Part shown: positions 24,110-37,400 of the stretch, in pieces
How the letters are laid out: each line of letters starts with the position of its first letter
Numbering within the stretch: position 1 is the stretch's first letter
Notes under the pieces: model-generated
What the model saw: the letters and a program-made list of their open reading frames with translations, nothing else
Told to the model about the DNA's origin: nothing
The model's database searches: none
Made by a program: the position numbers and the translations under genes
From: Aquila chrysaetos chrysaetos
Lineage: Eukaryota > Chordata > Aves > Accipitriformes > Accipitridae
DNA: 64,000 nt
Assembly (NCBI RefSeq): GCF_900496995.4
Contig: NC_044006.1
Coordinates: forward strand, 22,900,214 to 22,964,213
Direction: 5' to 3'

Positions 24110-27100
24110 CGACTCCCTGATCTGTCCAGTCTGGGTCGTGATGTCTCAGCAACAATTTCTACAGCAGTTAATAGGCAAAAACAATGCATAGAAAATAATA
24201 CACAGAAAATATTTGTACTAAAACAAAATTCTACCAAAACCAAGAAGATTGGGAAACAAAACAAAACAGTTATGCCAAGGGCTGAACACAAAAACATTCT
24301 GAGTCGTTGTTCCCAGCAGCAGCTGGAAGAGCAGACAGCACCGCAGAAATCTGCAATGAAAGGGAAACTTCAGCAAATGGTAACCGGGGAATTTTTTTTT
24401 CTAGTAACAGCAACTTTCTCTTTTTGTGGATCTCATCTTGAAAACAGGGAACTGCTTTTCTGCATGGACTTTTCTTCCTCTTGGGCTCCTTCCAGTCAAC
24501 CAGTTTCCAAGTCACCTAGACTGGCTTTTTTCAGTTCCTTTCCAAACATAATGAGTCCCTGAACAACTGAATTCTCTCCTTAGTTTTGACTGTTGCCCAC
24601 AGGAAGAATCCAAAGTGCCCACATTTCCAAAACTTTCAAACAAGAGATTAAAATCAATTAACCTAGTTTTTTCAAACTGAGGAAAATATAAATTAATCTA
24701 AAAATGCATAGATGAAAACATTTCCCACCAAAGTGACATTTCTTTAAAAGTAACTTGGGAGAAAACTAAGTTTCTACTTTGCCATCTTTTAAATTAATGA
24801 CTGGAACATTCAAACAACATTTTAAAATATTTCTATCCCTGGCTTATTTAATGAAGGACGTAATACTGTAATATTGCAGAGGGGCTGGGGGTGGGTGACA
24901 TTACAAATCTAGCCTTATTACTGTGGAATGTTGTCCTCACGAAAAAACCCAAACCTTTTTTTTTTGCTCCTCTGTCTCATTTCCTCCAGGCAGGGGAGTG
25001 GAGAGCCAAAGACGTTTCCTCCAATTCCTCTCTCTTCTGAAGGTCTCTGAAGACGTCCATGAAAGTGCGTGGCCCTCGGTGCAGCCGGATGGCAGTCTTG
25101 AGGGCTTTGACAAGTGGCTCCCCTAGGACAGGGGCATCTTTCCATTGCCTGCCTCACATCAAATGGTTCCACCACCTGGCTGCTCACAAGGCTCCCGGGT
25201 AATAAGACCCCAATCTATCTGTGCTCTCCTTGCGATACAATTGCAAGCAAAGTTCATCTCTTTTTGACAGTGATTAAGAGAAACAGTGATTTTTCTTTGC
25301 CAGCCCACCACCATTTATAAGTAATCACATCTGCCACCTTTCCTGGAAGCCTGAGAACTTCAGACATAACTTGGTCTAATTTTTTTTACAGTCACTGCAC
25401 ATGCCAGTTTTAATATTTAAGCAGTACCAGTGCTGTAAAATAGACCAGGGGAATAAAGGGACTTGCAGTGACTCACCTGGCATCCTAATGAGGATTAAAA
25501 ACATACACAATTTAATTTCCTTTTTTTTTTTTTTTTTTTCCTGTCTCCAGACTGAAGGCCTTAGCCAGTCAGTACAGGTAAATGGGGGCCCTCTTCTGAC
25601 TAGGCATTGAAATAACTTATCAAATGAAAGTGAACTTTCCAGACGGCCTGATCCTCCGCGGTTTGCTGTGTTTGTAGATGCTTCTTGGGTCCACCCGTCC
25701 GTCAGTCTTTCAGCAGAAAACAGCTTCTTACTAAACCTCTCCTGGATTTCAGGCAGGTGTTGAATTGCCCATCCCTGACAAATTCACACGGAGAAGTATC
25801 CCAAAGCAAGGCAAAGTGCCAGCGAGGCACCCGTGCGGAGTGGGAGCACTGGGCAGAGCAGGGAGCCGTTCAGAATTGCAAGTTGGGACCTACAGGCCTT
25901 AAATTCTGCCAGAGACCCTCTTTACCACCTAAAACCCAGCTCAGAACTAACAGGGCTTTTCAGGTGCTGCTAAGATACAAACTTGTAGCTGCCAGGGACA
26001 TCTCTTCTTCATGCTTAATGCTCACAGGAGTACTGGTTTGGGGGCAATTGCAGTAACCATCAAGGCAAGAGGAACTGTTGCTCCAGGGCACAGCACTTGC
26101 TCCTGGAGGCAAGGGGGAGCTGGCTGTAAGTGGCTCAGCAACGTCCTCCTCCTCCTCCTAAAACCATCAGTCACCCACTCCCCTGGGAGCAGAAGAAACT
26201 CCCAGGTGGGACAGGGATGTAAAGGCTGCCAAGATACCATCCAGCTCCCTGGTGACCTGGAGGTGCTAATCAGAGCTGCACAGGCGGCCCAGCGAATTTG
26301 GGAAAGTCAAGCAACCCTGGTAGCGGCAATGCTCATCCCAGGGCGTTAGTGAAGCCACCCTCCAGGCTGCTCTGTTTTAACCCAGGGGAAACAGCATCCT
26401 TGGGGATGGAGCCCCTGCAGCTGGGTACCAGCCCCTCAGGTCCAGCAAAGGCTTTGGGCTGAGAAGTGCCCTGCAGATTTCGGCACACATGGCAGCATGT
26501 TGCCACAACCTCCCGGTGCTTGTCTGGGAGGTGAGTTTACCGGCACTGCCAACTCTCTGACATTTAATTTAGCTTTACTCAAATGCATCTTTATGGAAGC
26601 ATGTGCGCAGGGGCAAAATTAACACTGGCAAAATAGCAAATCAATACCTTTTTGCATTTAAAGACAGTTTGTTTTCTCTGTGCACTTGATTCAGTTAGTT
26701 CTGTTCCAGCTTTATTAGTTTCAAAACAGGTACTGGGCAAATCTCCATGAACAGAGCAGCTGACTTATTGCGAACTCCAGATGAATGAGCGGGAAAGAGC
26801 TCGTGGCTCTGCCCTTGTAGGGCCATGCATACGGCAGATGTGAAGAGGGTAGAAGCAGCGAGTGCTCGTCGTGGGAGTGAGGGGAAACCCAGGCAGCCCC
26901 CCGAGAGCAAGGGAGCACGCACACCCCAGGAAGGGGCAGCTCTCCTTGGGAGCTGGGGCAGCGTGTAAGAGAAACCTCAGCTACGCTGGCACACCTGATC
27001 CTGAACGGTCTCATGTGCCCTGGTTATTTCATACTGGAATGCATGTGGATCCCGCTCCGCTCTCCCACGCTTTGCTGCATCACCCGCCTCTCCGTCCTTG

Positions 27101-30100
27101 CTGCACATGGGGCAGCAGCCGGGCTGGGCCGGGCCAGGGAGACACTGCAGCCAGATGTTCCCAGCTGCAGCCCAGTTCTGTGCGTTTCAGTGAGCTCGAG
27201 CATAAACCAGGCGGTCCCTCTCTATGGCCTGAGCGGAGGAATTTGCAAGTCAGACAAAATGCAAACATTACAATGTCCTAGCAGAACAGTGAAAGGCTTT
27301 TCCGTGTGTTTGATTTTGGTATCCCCAGAGTTCATTAAAATTCTCTTAAAGAAAAAAAATCTGGCTGTGGGCTTCTTAAAGCTTTAATCATCCCTAAGTG
27401 CCTGTGTCAATTGAACAGCAACTGGATTCAGCACAGCTTGAAACCTATTTCAGCAGAACAAAAATCTCTATAATCTTTTAAATACAAACATTATCAGCTT
27501 CTTGAGTATATGCCATTCTCACATGAGAACGCACTGCTACGTTACAGCCAAAGACATTGCTAAACTCCAATAACTTTCAGGCCTTTTATTATTTTTCTTG
27601 CTATTCTGTGGTCTCAATTGGTTTGTTAACTGAATTAAAGCAGGTCTGAACAGTGCCCAGCAAGATGCCACAGCACAGCTGAACAATGCTCATTCTTCAA
27701 AGTGAATACAAGCTACAGGCAGCAGATTCTGTCTGTATGAAAGAAAGGCAGGACACATCTCACTGACATTGCCAGACTTTTCAATCTGATGCGGAGAGCT
27801 GCCAACAAATGTGTTCAGGAAGTTGGGAACAACTGTTAAGCCTCTGTGCACTATAGTTTTGTGTTGTTGGGCCATCCAGTGCTTTGGTGACATGCAAAAG
27901 GAAGGGCGGAAGAGTCTCAAAAGGCTGAAATACAAGTCTTGGCTCTCTAAAGAACATTCTATCTGTCCACAGCTCAGTCTTAGACATACACTCCTCAGCA
28001 CCTCACTCTCCTCTCGCCTCCAACCCAGCTTTCAGAGGTGGATGACCACGTTCCGTGCTGTAGTATGGTGAAGATGCATCCAGTAAAGTTTCTGAGATAC
28101 CTGGATATTGTAAGGATGAAGGACCATTTCAGAGTAGAGGCACCAATTCATCAGCCATTTGGCCTTCTGAGGTTTAGTTTATGCAGTAGTTCTGTTCTGG
28201 TTTGAAATCATCCGAGCGCATTAAATACGTCGGCCGAGTTTCCAGATAGCTCATGCAATCTTTATTACCCCATGGCATAATTTACTGTCCTGAAGGAGAA
28301 ACTAAGACACTCTCCAAACACCAGCATTGTTTCCAGAAGCAGAAACTGGGTGTTTCCTCCAAAACCCACTGAAATCTCTAGGGTGAAGCACCTCAGAGCA
28401 AAGAATGGTCCTGCACCCTGGTAGACCTCCTACCCTTGCACAATCTCCAGGTGCTCCTTTTGTACCTTGAGGAGTTCAACCTGACTCAGCTTTGATTTCC
28501 CTTGACCTCAGTGGGCTGCACTTACTCCCTCTTTGATTTCCCTGTGGCCTTCTTTGTCAATGAGGGTATTTGATCAGTTTTCCTTTCCCAGGAACACAAC
28601 CTTGAAGCCCAGTTCTTCCGTAGGGCCTTCAGTGAATACTAATCCTCTGGATTTTCATGGTTGTTTAAACCCAAGCTTCCCTTGAGTTCCAGGCCTTTGG
28701 GAAAGCTGGGTTTATAATTCACCTTCAGAGATGTGGTAGCCTGAGAGTCGGTATAGCCACATGCACTTGCTTATTAAACACCATTGCTGTTCACTTAGCT
28801 GGCACAGAAGATGCATATCTCCAAAAAAAGAAGTGAACAAACCCAGCATTACATGCATCCTTCTGGATACTTTTTTAAAAGTGAGAAAATAACAATATAG
28901 CATGAACAACAAACCCCAAGTATTTATTCTTCCCAAAGCCAAAGATTTAGAGCATTCATGCTGACCAGCAAGGATAAGTTAAGGGGAAAAAGCTATTAAT
29001 TTTGGAAGGAGAAAAGATATAAAAAGAGGATACCCCAAAAAAAGATGCTTCCAGTGTTACCCAAAACTCACCCAGGACCCTGACCATCACCACAGTGCCA
29101 CAGCACCCACCGCAGCTCAGCAAGAAGTGACAGCAGCCAAGAGGTCTGTGCAAATGACAGCCAGCACCCTTACGTGACGAGTAGCAGGCAGGGAAGCAAA
29201 CTCAGGCCAGGGTTGCGTGCAGGTAGGGCTGCTGCTGCGGGGAGAGAACAGAGCAAGAAGCAAGCAGAGCACTGCAGAACTGCAACACTGGCAGCATCAC
29301 GGGGGGATTTTTTTTGGTCTCCTGGGTCAGAGCCATGGAGAACGGCATCGAAGATTAGGCCTGATCCTTGGCTATCCAGGCTGGGGTCTGATGGCATGTT
29401 TCCCTTGAGTGGGTACCTTCCTTTCTCAGTGAAGAACGCAGCCCTCCACTGCACCGCAGCAGCTCCTGTGGCAGAAAAGTTCCCACCCCACGGGCGAGCG
29501 GTTTCCAAGAGCTCCCTGTGAGCCATAGCAATGGCCTGCTTTCAAGTGCAAAGAGAAGCCAGCACCTATTGCAGCTACAGCAAGAACTGCCAGCACAAGA
29601 GAAATCCCACCATGCACACAGCTTATAAAATCAAGGACAGCAGGCTACCTAGGGCAAGGCAACAGTTTACACAGAACAAGCAAACATCTGTTTTGCCATT
29701 TGTGAGACCTTATGATTAATTTATGTAAGCCCTGAAAGATCATTTGAAAGCATTTATAGAACTGACAGCTCCCTCTAGAAGCTGGTGTGGGAGGTGGGTT
29801 TCTGCAGGGCTCCCCAGCACAGCAGCAGCCAGCCTGGCATAGAACTGTGCTGGAAACTGCATTATGCTCCGCTTAATTTCCATCACTCGTACACCTGCCT
29901 TACAAACCTTCCTGGGTGCAATCAAATAATTTTACGTTCCCATTTTCTGCTGCACATTTATTTCTTTTGCCTTCCCTGGCTCATACGCCACTGTCACTTG
30001 TCCCCTGATCGCACTATCAATGAGCGCAGGGGTTGAAACTCCTGACCAAGGTGACAGCCGAAGGGATTCAGGAACTGGACTTGTGGGGTTGTGTCCTTGC

Positions 30101-30520
30101 TCCCCAAGGCCCAGGAAGGTACCGCATGAGGCCACAAGCGCCTGAGTTGGTCCACTGCGATATCCAGATAAAACACATAAGCCTGTAAAAAAAGGACTTA
30201 TCTAGTCTGAATTACTATTTAACATCTTATTTTTTAGCTATAATAGGAGAAAATACCTTCCTCAAAATGCTCGTGTCTCAATACTACAGTCTTGCAATAA
30301 GATACATGCAGGTAGACGCTATGATCCCAATTTAAGTGGGAGTCCTCTAGGCTCACATCTCTGAGAATATTTGCTTTTTGAAGAGGACAGGACCGATCAG
30401 GTCCAGATAGACCAAATAATATCCCAGTATGGTATTTATCGCTAACAGAATGTGGTTTTCTCGAAGTAGAACTTTTCTCTTTTTAAACCTTAAGCATCAA
30501 CTTTCATTAATAGATCCCAC
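24110..30520. other. Intergenic DNA between the CCK and TRAK1 3' ends
   Basis: About 6.4 kb with no supportable gene. GC-richer islets near 25.0, 26.0-26.4, 26.8-27.3 and 29.1-29.6 kb produce overlapping open frames on both strands, none with recognisable protein features. A T19 run lies at 25521-25539. Downstream enhancers of either gene could be here but cannot be told from sequence alone. Confidence 0.5.
25521..25539. repeat. Poly(T) run
   Basis: Nineteen T residues followed by CCTGTCTCCAG, an acceptor-like sequence, but no exon is recognised after it. Confidence 0.9.
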
Positions 30521-30529
30521 TCCAAGTGC

Positions 30530-30780
30530 TCCTGAGAGCTTCCCTTCTTGCTCTCACTTCTGCACAGGGCCCTGGATCCCTCCCGTTAACCATTAACTTT
30601 CTGATCACGAGCCTCCCCCAGGCTCGGAGCGGGGCCGACAGGAAGAATGATCCTCTATAGTCGCCAACACCGTACCTGGATGTGCCCAGCATGGCATCGG
30701 CCCTTCTCACGGTTGTCGTATGGCACTGCGTCATACTCGTGCAAGCCCTCCAAAAGTTTATTTTGGCATTACTGCTCGCC
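30530..30780. other. CpG-dense patch of unknown origin
   Basis: About a dozen CpG dinucleotides occur in roughly 210 bp, while the sequence on both sides is CpG-poor. The - strand frame at 30507-30734 is open but matches nothing I know. I compared it mentally with 5S rRNA-derived SINEs and common small RNAs and found no convincing match. It could be a young insertion or a small regulatory island. Confidence 0.4.
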
Positions 30781-31457
30781 AGCTTTCTCTCTGTAGCAAG
30801 TATGTGATATAAATGGTATTATTTCCCTCCCGACCTCACAAACATCCCTCTCCTCAAGGTATGAGGCTGTCTAATCTTTCCATGAATTATTGCCTGACTA
30901 CCCCCTCCTCCAGGGAGCTCTTCTAGCATTACTTAGCTCTCACTATGTGTGCAGGATTTTTTGTGTTCCTCATTACCTGGTGTTTAATCAGTGGGCTGTT
31001 TCCTCCCTCAGTAAAGAAGACACTAGCTAACAGCAGCCCTCACTTCTGTCTCTGTTGGAAAACACAGGACGTTTCCTCCTTACTCTGTACTGTCACATTT
31101 TGTCACTACAGATTTTGCATCATATTAGGTGGGAAAATTCACACCCGTCTCCCGCTCAAAATAAACAAACCACACAACATCCAATTCTGCTTTCTTGGAA
31201 CTCAAGTAAAAACAAACCAACCACGTTCACTTCTATAATTTTTGTTTTGACCTAAGTTTCACCAGTTCCAGCAACCTTAAAATCTTATAACTTTTCAACC
31301 ACTTCTGTGTCTAAGAATTTAAAAACTAAACGTGGTGATGGCTTCTTCTTTTGCTTTGACTGAGAGATGAAAGCAAGGGATCCAGGTGGAAGATTTATCA
31401 CCTTAAAAGAATAGGAACAAAGTTGAATAATACACAACAATGCAACTTTTCTGTTAT

Positions 31458-31463
31458 TTTATT
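31458..31463 (-). promoter_or_regulatory. TRAK1: Candidate TRAK1 poly(A) signal AATAAA
   Basis: Canonical hexamer on the - strand about 2.14 kb after the stop, with GTTGCATTGTTGTG downstream, the kind of GT-rich element needed for cleavage. Other hexamers could be used instead. Confidence 0.35.
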
Positions 31464-33440
31464 GGTATTAGTGAAGAAAAATTTAAATTTCACCTTTCTG
31501 ATGTGTTACAATTGCTTTCTCTGGTGGGTGGACAGCTCCTACTGCTTATTTAAAGGCTAAATAATACTTCCCGATTGCATGATTAACTTCCACACTTTAA
31601 GTTCTCATGTGGTATTGCTTTCTTCCTCTGGGTATATAAAATGGTCCATTAAGTCCATGATTTTTTTCAGAATCAACTGTTTTTCTATCTACTGTTTTAA
31701 GATACATTCAAATAAAAAGATACTTAAATTTACTTGCAATAAGTGCACACATACAACAGCAAAGAGAGCTGATGACATTTTACTAAAACATTGTTAAGTT
31801 CATAGAATAAATAGAAGTCTTCAAACACATGCAGTAACTGACCGATGTGTTTTTTCTTTCTCAAAAAATATCCTTAGTGTCCATAGCACTACTGCAGTAA
31901 CTACTTCATTCAGAAAAAAACCCCACCCACCTATCTCTCATCACAAAGACTAAGACAGTTTCATTTATACAAGAAATTATCAGTGCTAATGATTTAGTAA
32001 CAGTCTGGTACAAACAGCAATTCACGGCAATTACGTGTAGTGTGACAATGGTAACAAACGGGGAGCTTGATTTAGATGCCACAAGAAGTGCAAGAAAAAG
32101 AAAGTGGATGTTAAACCCTCCCCCCTTCGCTCTTCTCCATCCCCCCTTCCAAAAAAACCTATGTCTCAGTTCAGCTCTAGACACAAGCTCCCTCCAGCCT
32201 GTTCCAGTTCCAGGATATTTCAATTCTTTCTACAAGCACCCAGCAGAAGTTTGGGAGAAACAGAGAAAAAAATTGCAATATAGATTAGGATTGCCTGGCT
32301 GTAACTAAAGGTTGCGTGAGGTCTTTTGTTTCCTTTCTGAAAAAGCAGGGGGGATATATGTTTGGTATCAGGAGGTATTTTTTCAGTTTAAAACCACTGT
32401 GAAATAAAGCGTTTCCCATAATTTTACCTATGCTAAGGTCCAACTTTGGACAAAAAAGGTTTCTCTGAAAACAGAAAACGGGTGGGGAATATTCTCACCC
32501 TGCTTACAAGGCCACAGTCCTTGACATGCACAAAACCTGAAGATCAGCATGAGGACTACAAGTTGCTCTTTCCAGCTTGTACCACTCCGTTACTAAATGT
32601 TTTTCATGGTTCTCTGCTGAGGTTTCAAGGACACACCTTTTCCTAATACTGGTTTTGCTACATGTTCTTTTATAACATTCTTATCTGTCAATCTGTTCCG
32701 CAACTTTGACTTCTAGGAAGTCACTGCCATGTTTACCTCACGAGTTGTGAAAACTGTTTTCTTTGGGGGCACTGACAAAGCGTGTTTCAGTGGCAGCAAC
32801 ACACAGTAAAGCATTTTCCCTTCCACAATCCAGTGCAGCATTGAAAAACAAAACGAAAAAACAAAAAAAGAAGTCGCACAGAGTGTAAGCGTGCCAAATG
32901 AAACAGTGGTGGTAGGAATATGTCGATATTCCAGGTAACCAGTAGGCCTGCTGACCTCAACACAGTATTAGTGCAAGTTTACCATCTTGGGGAGGAGGAG
33001 AATACAGAACAAGGAAAGAAAAAAAAAAAAAAAAGTTTCATCTGTTCAGGCACAATAGCCAGGCACTCCAATAACCCAGCTCAACTCATCTACAGAAGCA
33101 AAATTATAACTACCGCGTGTTAAACTGAGTGCTTTTTTTCAGCATTTAACAAAGCACAAATGCTCCCATGTTTCAAGTGATGTAATGCGAGGTCTCACAT
33201 AACACATTCAGTAACTTCCCATGCACCTTTGACTCAAGTTAGGCTAGCTACAGAATTCACGTTTTCCTAGTCAAGTTATTTTTTGTTGGTTTTGTTCTGT
33301 TTTTTTCTCTCAGTGCATCTTAAAAAAAAACCTTTTCAAAAGGTTAGCAAGTTAACCTTAATACAGCAATCATAACGTAGAGACTTTTGCACTCAATTGA
33401 ACAGTAAAATAATCCAATTAGTTACAATAGATCTGGTACA

Positions 33441-33448
33441 TATTTACA
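33441..33448 (-). promoter_or_regulatory. TRAK1: Candidate Pumilio recognition element
   Basis: TGTAAATA on the - strand matches the UGUANAUA consensus bound by PUM1/PUM2. It lies about 160 bases after the TRAK1 stop. Single 8-mers of this kind also occur by chance in AT-rich sequence. Confidence 0.3.
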
Positions 33449-33605
33449 CATTTTATACAAACTTTACACATTTCTCCCATTAGGCACAAAGTTGATTTGT
33501 CAAACTCAAGAGGCAATGAAGGGGCTGCAGGGAAAGGAAAAGAAGATCGGAGAAAGAATCCCGAGTACTTTTATTTAAAAAGACTAGCTGTAAAAATAAA
33601 GTCCT

Positions 33606-34404
33606 TCATCGTAAGCTAGTTTGCTTCGGGAGCTTGGTTCCCATGAGGATCCCCGAAGTGAGAGACGTCGGGCCTTTCATTTGCATGCTGGAACCCACCA
33701 TGGTGGGGAAGCTCCGATTCCTTCGGATGCCAGTGTTCAGCTGGATGCCCCCGATGGCACTGGTCACGGCAGGGCAGCCCAACGGGAGACTGTCTGGTGC
33801 CAAGCCTCCAGGAACAAGGGCCCTCACCGGTCCTTGCGCCCCACAGAGAAGAGGTCCCTGGTCATCAGTTAAAGGAGGAGCTGACGTTTGCCCTGAACTC
33901 ACAACTTTGGCGATACCGAACCTCTTGACTTTGTCCACGAGGTTAAGGTTGGAAACAGACACGTCAGTCTGACTCTCACTGTTCCTGATGTTCTTTTTAT
34001 TCCTCACCTCCTTCAAGATTGAGCTAGCCGGCTTTGAAGCCAAGAAGTTGTCATAAGGTGGGCTGGTGCACTTGAACTCAAAAGATGGAGGGGATGAAGA
34101 AGGTGTCTGCATAGGTGAGTTTGGTGGAGTGGAAGGAATGATCGCCATTTTAGGGGGGTAGGTGTTCAGGAGGGTGCCTTTGCTGGCTCTGTCCCAGCTC
34201 TGCGGATTGTACACTGCTGCTGAGATGCCCCTTTCCTTCAGCAGCCACACCAGCCCCAGAGACGTGCTCATCGTCGTCGTGGATTCCCGGAGGTTAGTGA
34301 AGGATTCGGCCAAACTCAGACGCCGAGGAGTACAGGGAGTAGCCACCGGGGTGCCTTTCAAATTGTTAATGCTGCCACAAGCTGGAGTAGGTGCTGCATT
34401 AAGG
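33606..34404 (-). CDS. TRAK1: TRAK1 last coding exon (C-terminal 265 residues)
   Basis: The acceptor is TTTGTTTTCAG before 34404, and the stop TGA is at 33606-33608. It encodes window residues 529-793 and completes split codon 528. Recognisable TRAK1 C-terminal motifs include RRLSLAESFTN, SLGLVWLLKERGIS, PSTPPNSPMQTP, SPPYDNFLASKPASS and the end GTKLPKQTSLR. In the family this region is Ser/Pro-rich, largely disordered and involved in mitochondrial targeting. The true exon extends 5' of the in-frame TTG at 34361, so that codon is not a start. Confidence 0.96.
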
Positions 34405-37400
34405 CTGAAAACAAAGGAGCAGGCAAATTATTCTCTCCCCTGGGGAATTAAAACTTACCACAGGCAAGATTTTTAACCCTGAACAGGGCCTTTTATCCAT
34501 TTTTAGAGCGCACGGGAAGCTGACAGTTCCCAGCTCCTCGCAAATGTGATGACAAGTGCAAAACCATCATCTCTTACAAAACGCATCTCTCCACTTTGCA
34601 TACTTCACCACCCAGTCTCATGGGATTAATGCATTGCCCCCCCCCCCACCTCATTTCTTCTGATAAACTATTAAATTGACAGGTTTGTGATCAACACCTT
34701 CAGTTTTTCTTCCTGATCTACTGGCTGTCACAAATCCCAGTTGCTTCCATGAGACAAGGAAACAGGGGGACTTGACCAATGGTGTAAGCAAGACAAGGTT
34801 TACTCTTTAGTGTCACTTCTGAGCATACAGAATTGCTAGTCCTTCTCGTACTGCTGGGTCATAGCAGAGAGAACGGCACAGGAGGAGGGGAACATATTTG
34901 CTATGGAAGCATTTGTAGCAAAGCTGCTAGAAGTTGGCATCATCATAAGCATGCACTTCTGTAAGGTCATACCCTTCTTCTGTTGAATTTGCTTTCATTT
35001 ATGGGGAAGGGGACGGGGAATTGGACTTTTGATGGAGATGCACAGTTGTGTGAATAGTCATCAAAAGAGATGAGAAAATATAGTTGAGCTCTTGGTTGTC
35101 AATTGGTCAACAGGTAACTGACAACTCACCAGCAAACCAAGCACGAAAAAGAGCCATTCTAGTGTTAATTTGGTAAAACATGAATTTCTGTAGTTTGAAA
35201 CATGGCTAAATTGCTCCCCAATTCCAGTTCTTTATTCTCAAACTATGTACAGGCAGTGGACAAGAAAATATTAAGTGGGCAATAACCTGCACGTTTAGAA
35301 CAAGTGACAGACATTACAGACTTACGTTTAGTGCCGTACAGCATTTTGTTTTCTTAAGCACGCTACTGCTAGTTATTAGGGGTTGGGATTTCTTGAGGCA
35401 TATGAAATAGCATTCATTCTGGTAGATCGTCCTCTCCCCACAAGCTGACCATCTGAATGAACACAGACTGAATGCAGCACCTATTTCCAAAGAATTACCA
35501 ACACAAACGAGACATTCCAAATCCTCTGTGCCACAGTAGGAGATCTCATGGACACTGAGGTTTGAGTGTTTCTGGCACTACAGTGCCATCCTTCAAAAAC
35601 CTGTTCCTAATAGATCAGGTTAGCCACAGCATGTTTACCTATGGGTAATCCCCACTCAAAATTTATGGCAGTCCAAGGAATGCCATTCATTAAATAAGGC
35701 GTGGTGTACTCAGTTATTCCAGAAACAAGGCATGTGGGACATCCATGACACTCCAAATTAATGCCTATTTGGGAGAATCCCAAGGGTTCCATGTACCTTT
35801 AAAAAAAAGCTTTCCAACTTTTTCTAACCATGCTCAAGTGATGGTTTTTTGCCATATATACATGCACGAAAAACTGAATTCCATGGCAATATTTCCTAGG
35901 CATGGATTCATCCCCTCTAATGGCATTTAAAGGGTCTTGAACAATGCAACACAATGCTAACAGAGAATTCACTGACCTGAGAGCTCACCACTGTTCAAGG
36001 AAGGAACTCTTCCCCTTCATCTTGCCAGGTGAGCAAGTAGAAGACACTCAGCAGAGTCACACAAAAACCAAAGCCAATGCAAGAGAGCAGGAAAACTAAG
36101 CAGCTGGGAGGGGAAAGAACAGGGGAAAGAGCGGGATCTTCCCTTTTCAGCAGAGTCAGGCTGTTGGACTGGCTTAGCCATAACACATAACTTTAACTTG
36201 TGTTCTCTGTACCAAGAAATGCATCAAATAGCCACACTGAGACAATCTGGTCGGATTTCCAGGTGTAGAGAAGACCCAGGCCGATAAACGAATTGCACCC
36301 TTTTTGCCCATATGGACAAAAAGGCCTAGATGATGTCTTGACTGGAATCTGCAGTCTCATTTCACCTTACATTAATGAACTCTGTGTAGCCAACACTACT
36401 ATGCATGTCAGGTTAGACACCCTGGAATGTTTTGTTCTGAGCCACAGTTTGTGATGAGCTTAGATCATCATCTCATGGTATATAGTGATCGGGTGACATG
36501 AGTTAACGTAACACTACAAACTCTAGTCCAGTGATCTTCTAAAAATCAGCAGTACTTAAATATCTTTAAGGAACTCCTTAATTAAGGAAATAACAGCCTG
36601 ATGCTATGAAGTCTCAAGTCATGTCTTCTTTCCATGGCTAAATAGGATCTGACCAACATGATCTCTTGCAGTGATTTGGAACTGTACCAACTGCTACTGT
36701 AAGCAAGTGAAACTGCCGAAGGCTTTTCACCCTGCAGTTGCAATTCAGCAAGAGGATTCCCACATATTCCTCCTCGTAAACCGTAGTGAAGCACATGTTT
36801 GAGAAAACTAGTATTAAGACTGGTGCAATGTGAAAAGCAGCCTTGCTAAGTGGCTCCAGAATTGGTCTCCTTGCACCCCCGTGTGCTGTGGCTGTCAGTG
36901 CATGTGGGAGATGTGCTAAGGCAAGCTCTCCCTCCTTAGATCCTCTTCATTCTGCCTGGACTGAATCAGGGACAGGGGAGAAGGACACCCCATAGCAGAG
37001 CTAAGGAGGCCACACGCACCCACGGCAGCATGCACAAGGGCAAGGCTGAGCGGAAAGGAGAAGTTAGATCACAATTCTTCTCTTAAGCACTGATTAAAGC
37101 TGGACCTTCATGGCTCTGATTCCAGTTCATGGTGGAACTAAAGAGCAGTGACAGCCACTGTGATGCATCTCACACACTGGCTAAACACAGAAGTACAGGA
37201 GTCTTGAAAAGCATGAGGGAGGGAAAAGAAAGAGAAAGATAACTTACTGTGTGAACTGACTTTCTACAGGGTACGACCAAGTACATTTTGGAAACCCAGA
37301 CATGGGGTGTTTATTATCAGGCTTCTAAGATGTCCTAGTCATGAGATGAAAACTACGGCACTCCAGTGGCTTATTAACTCCAACAGCTTCATTCTTTCCA

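Larger units (their letters stand above)
31440..33605 (-). other. TRAK1: TRAK1 3' UTR (distal end inferred)
   Basis: Runs leftward from the TRAK1 stop codon. A poly(A) signal AATAAA on the - strand (TTTATT at 31458-31463) is followed by a GT-rich stretch, giving an untranslated region of about 2.1 kb, similar in scale to other vertebrate TRAK1 genes. Nearer signals exist (a hexamer about 35 bases past the stop is probably too close), so the end is uncertain. An A16 run lies at 33019-33034 and a Pumilio-type motif at 33441-33448. Confidence 0.45.

Noticed and set aside
29170-29526. Overlapping open frames of about 115 residues on both strands
   Set aside because: Mirror open frames in moderately GC-rich DNA with no motif. 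A real gene would normally leave only one strand open.
30507-30734. Possible small structural RNA or 5S-derived SINE on the - strand
   Set aside because: A GCCATAC stretch suggested 5S rRNA, but the internal box A and box C sequences are absent. Kept only as an unexplained CpG-dense patch.
33621-33972. Open frames on the + strand over the TRAK1 last exon
   Set aside because: They are antisense shadows of the real TRAK1 coding sequence.
34359-34361. TTG as a start codon for a 251-residue protein
   Set aside because: The frame continues upstream to a proper splice acceptor at 34404, and the codon is an internal leucine.
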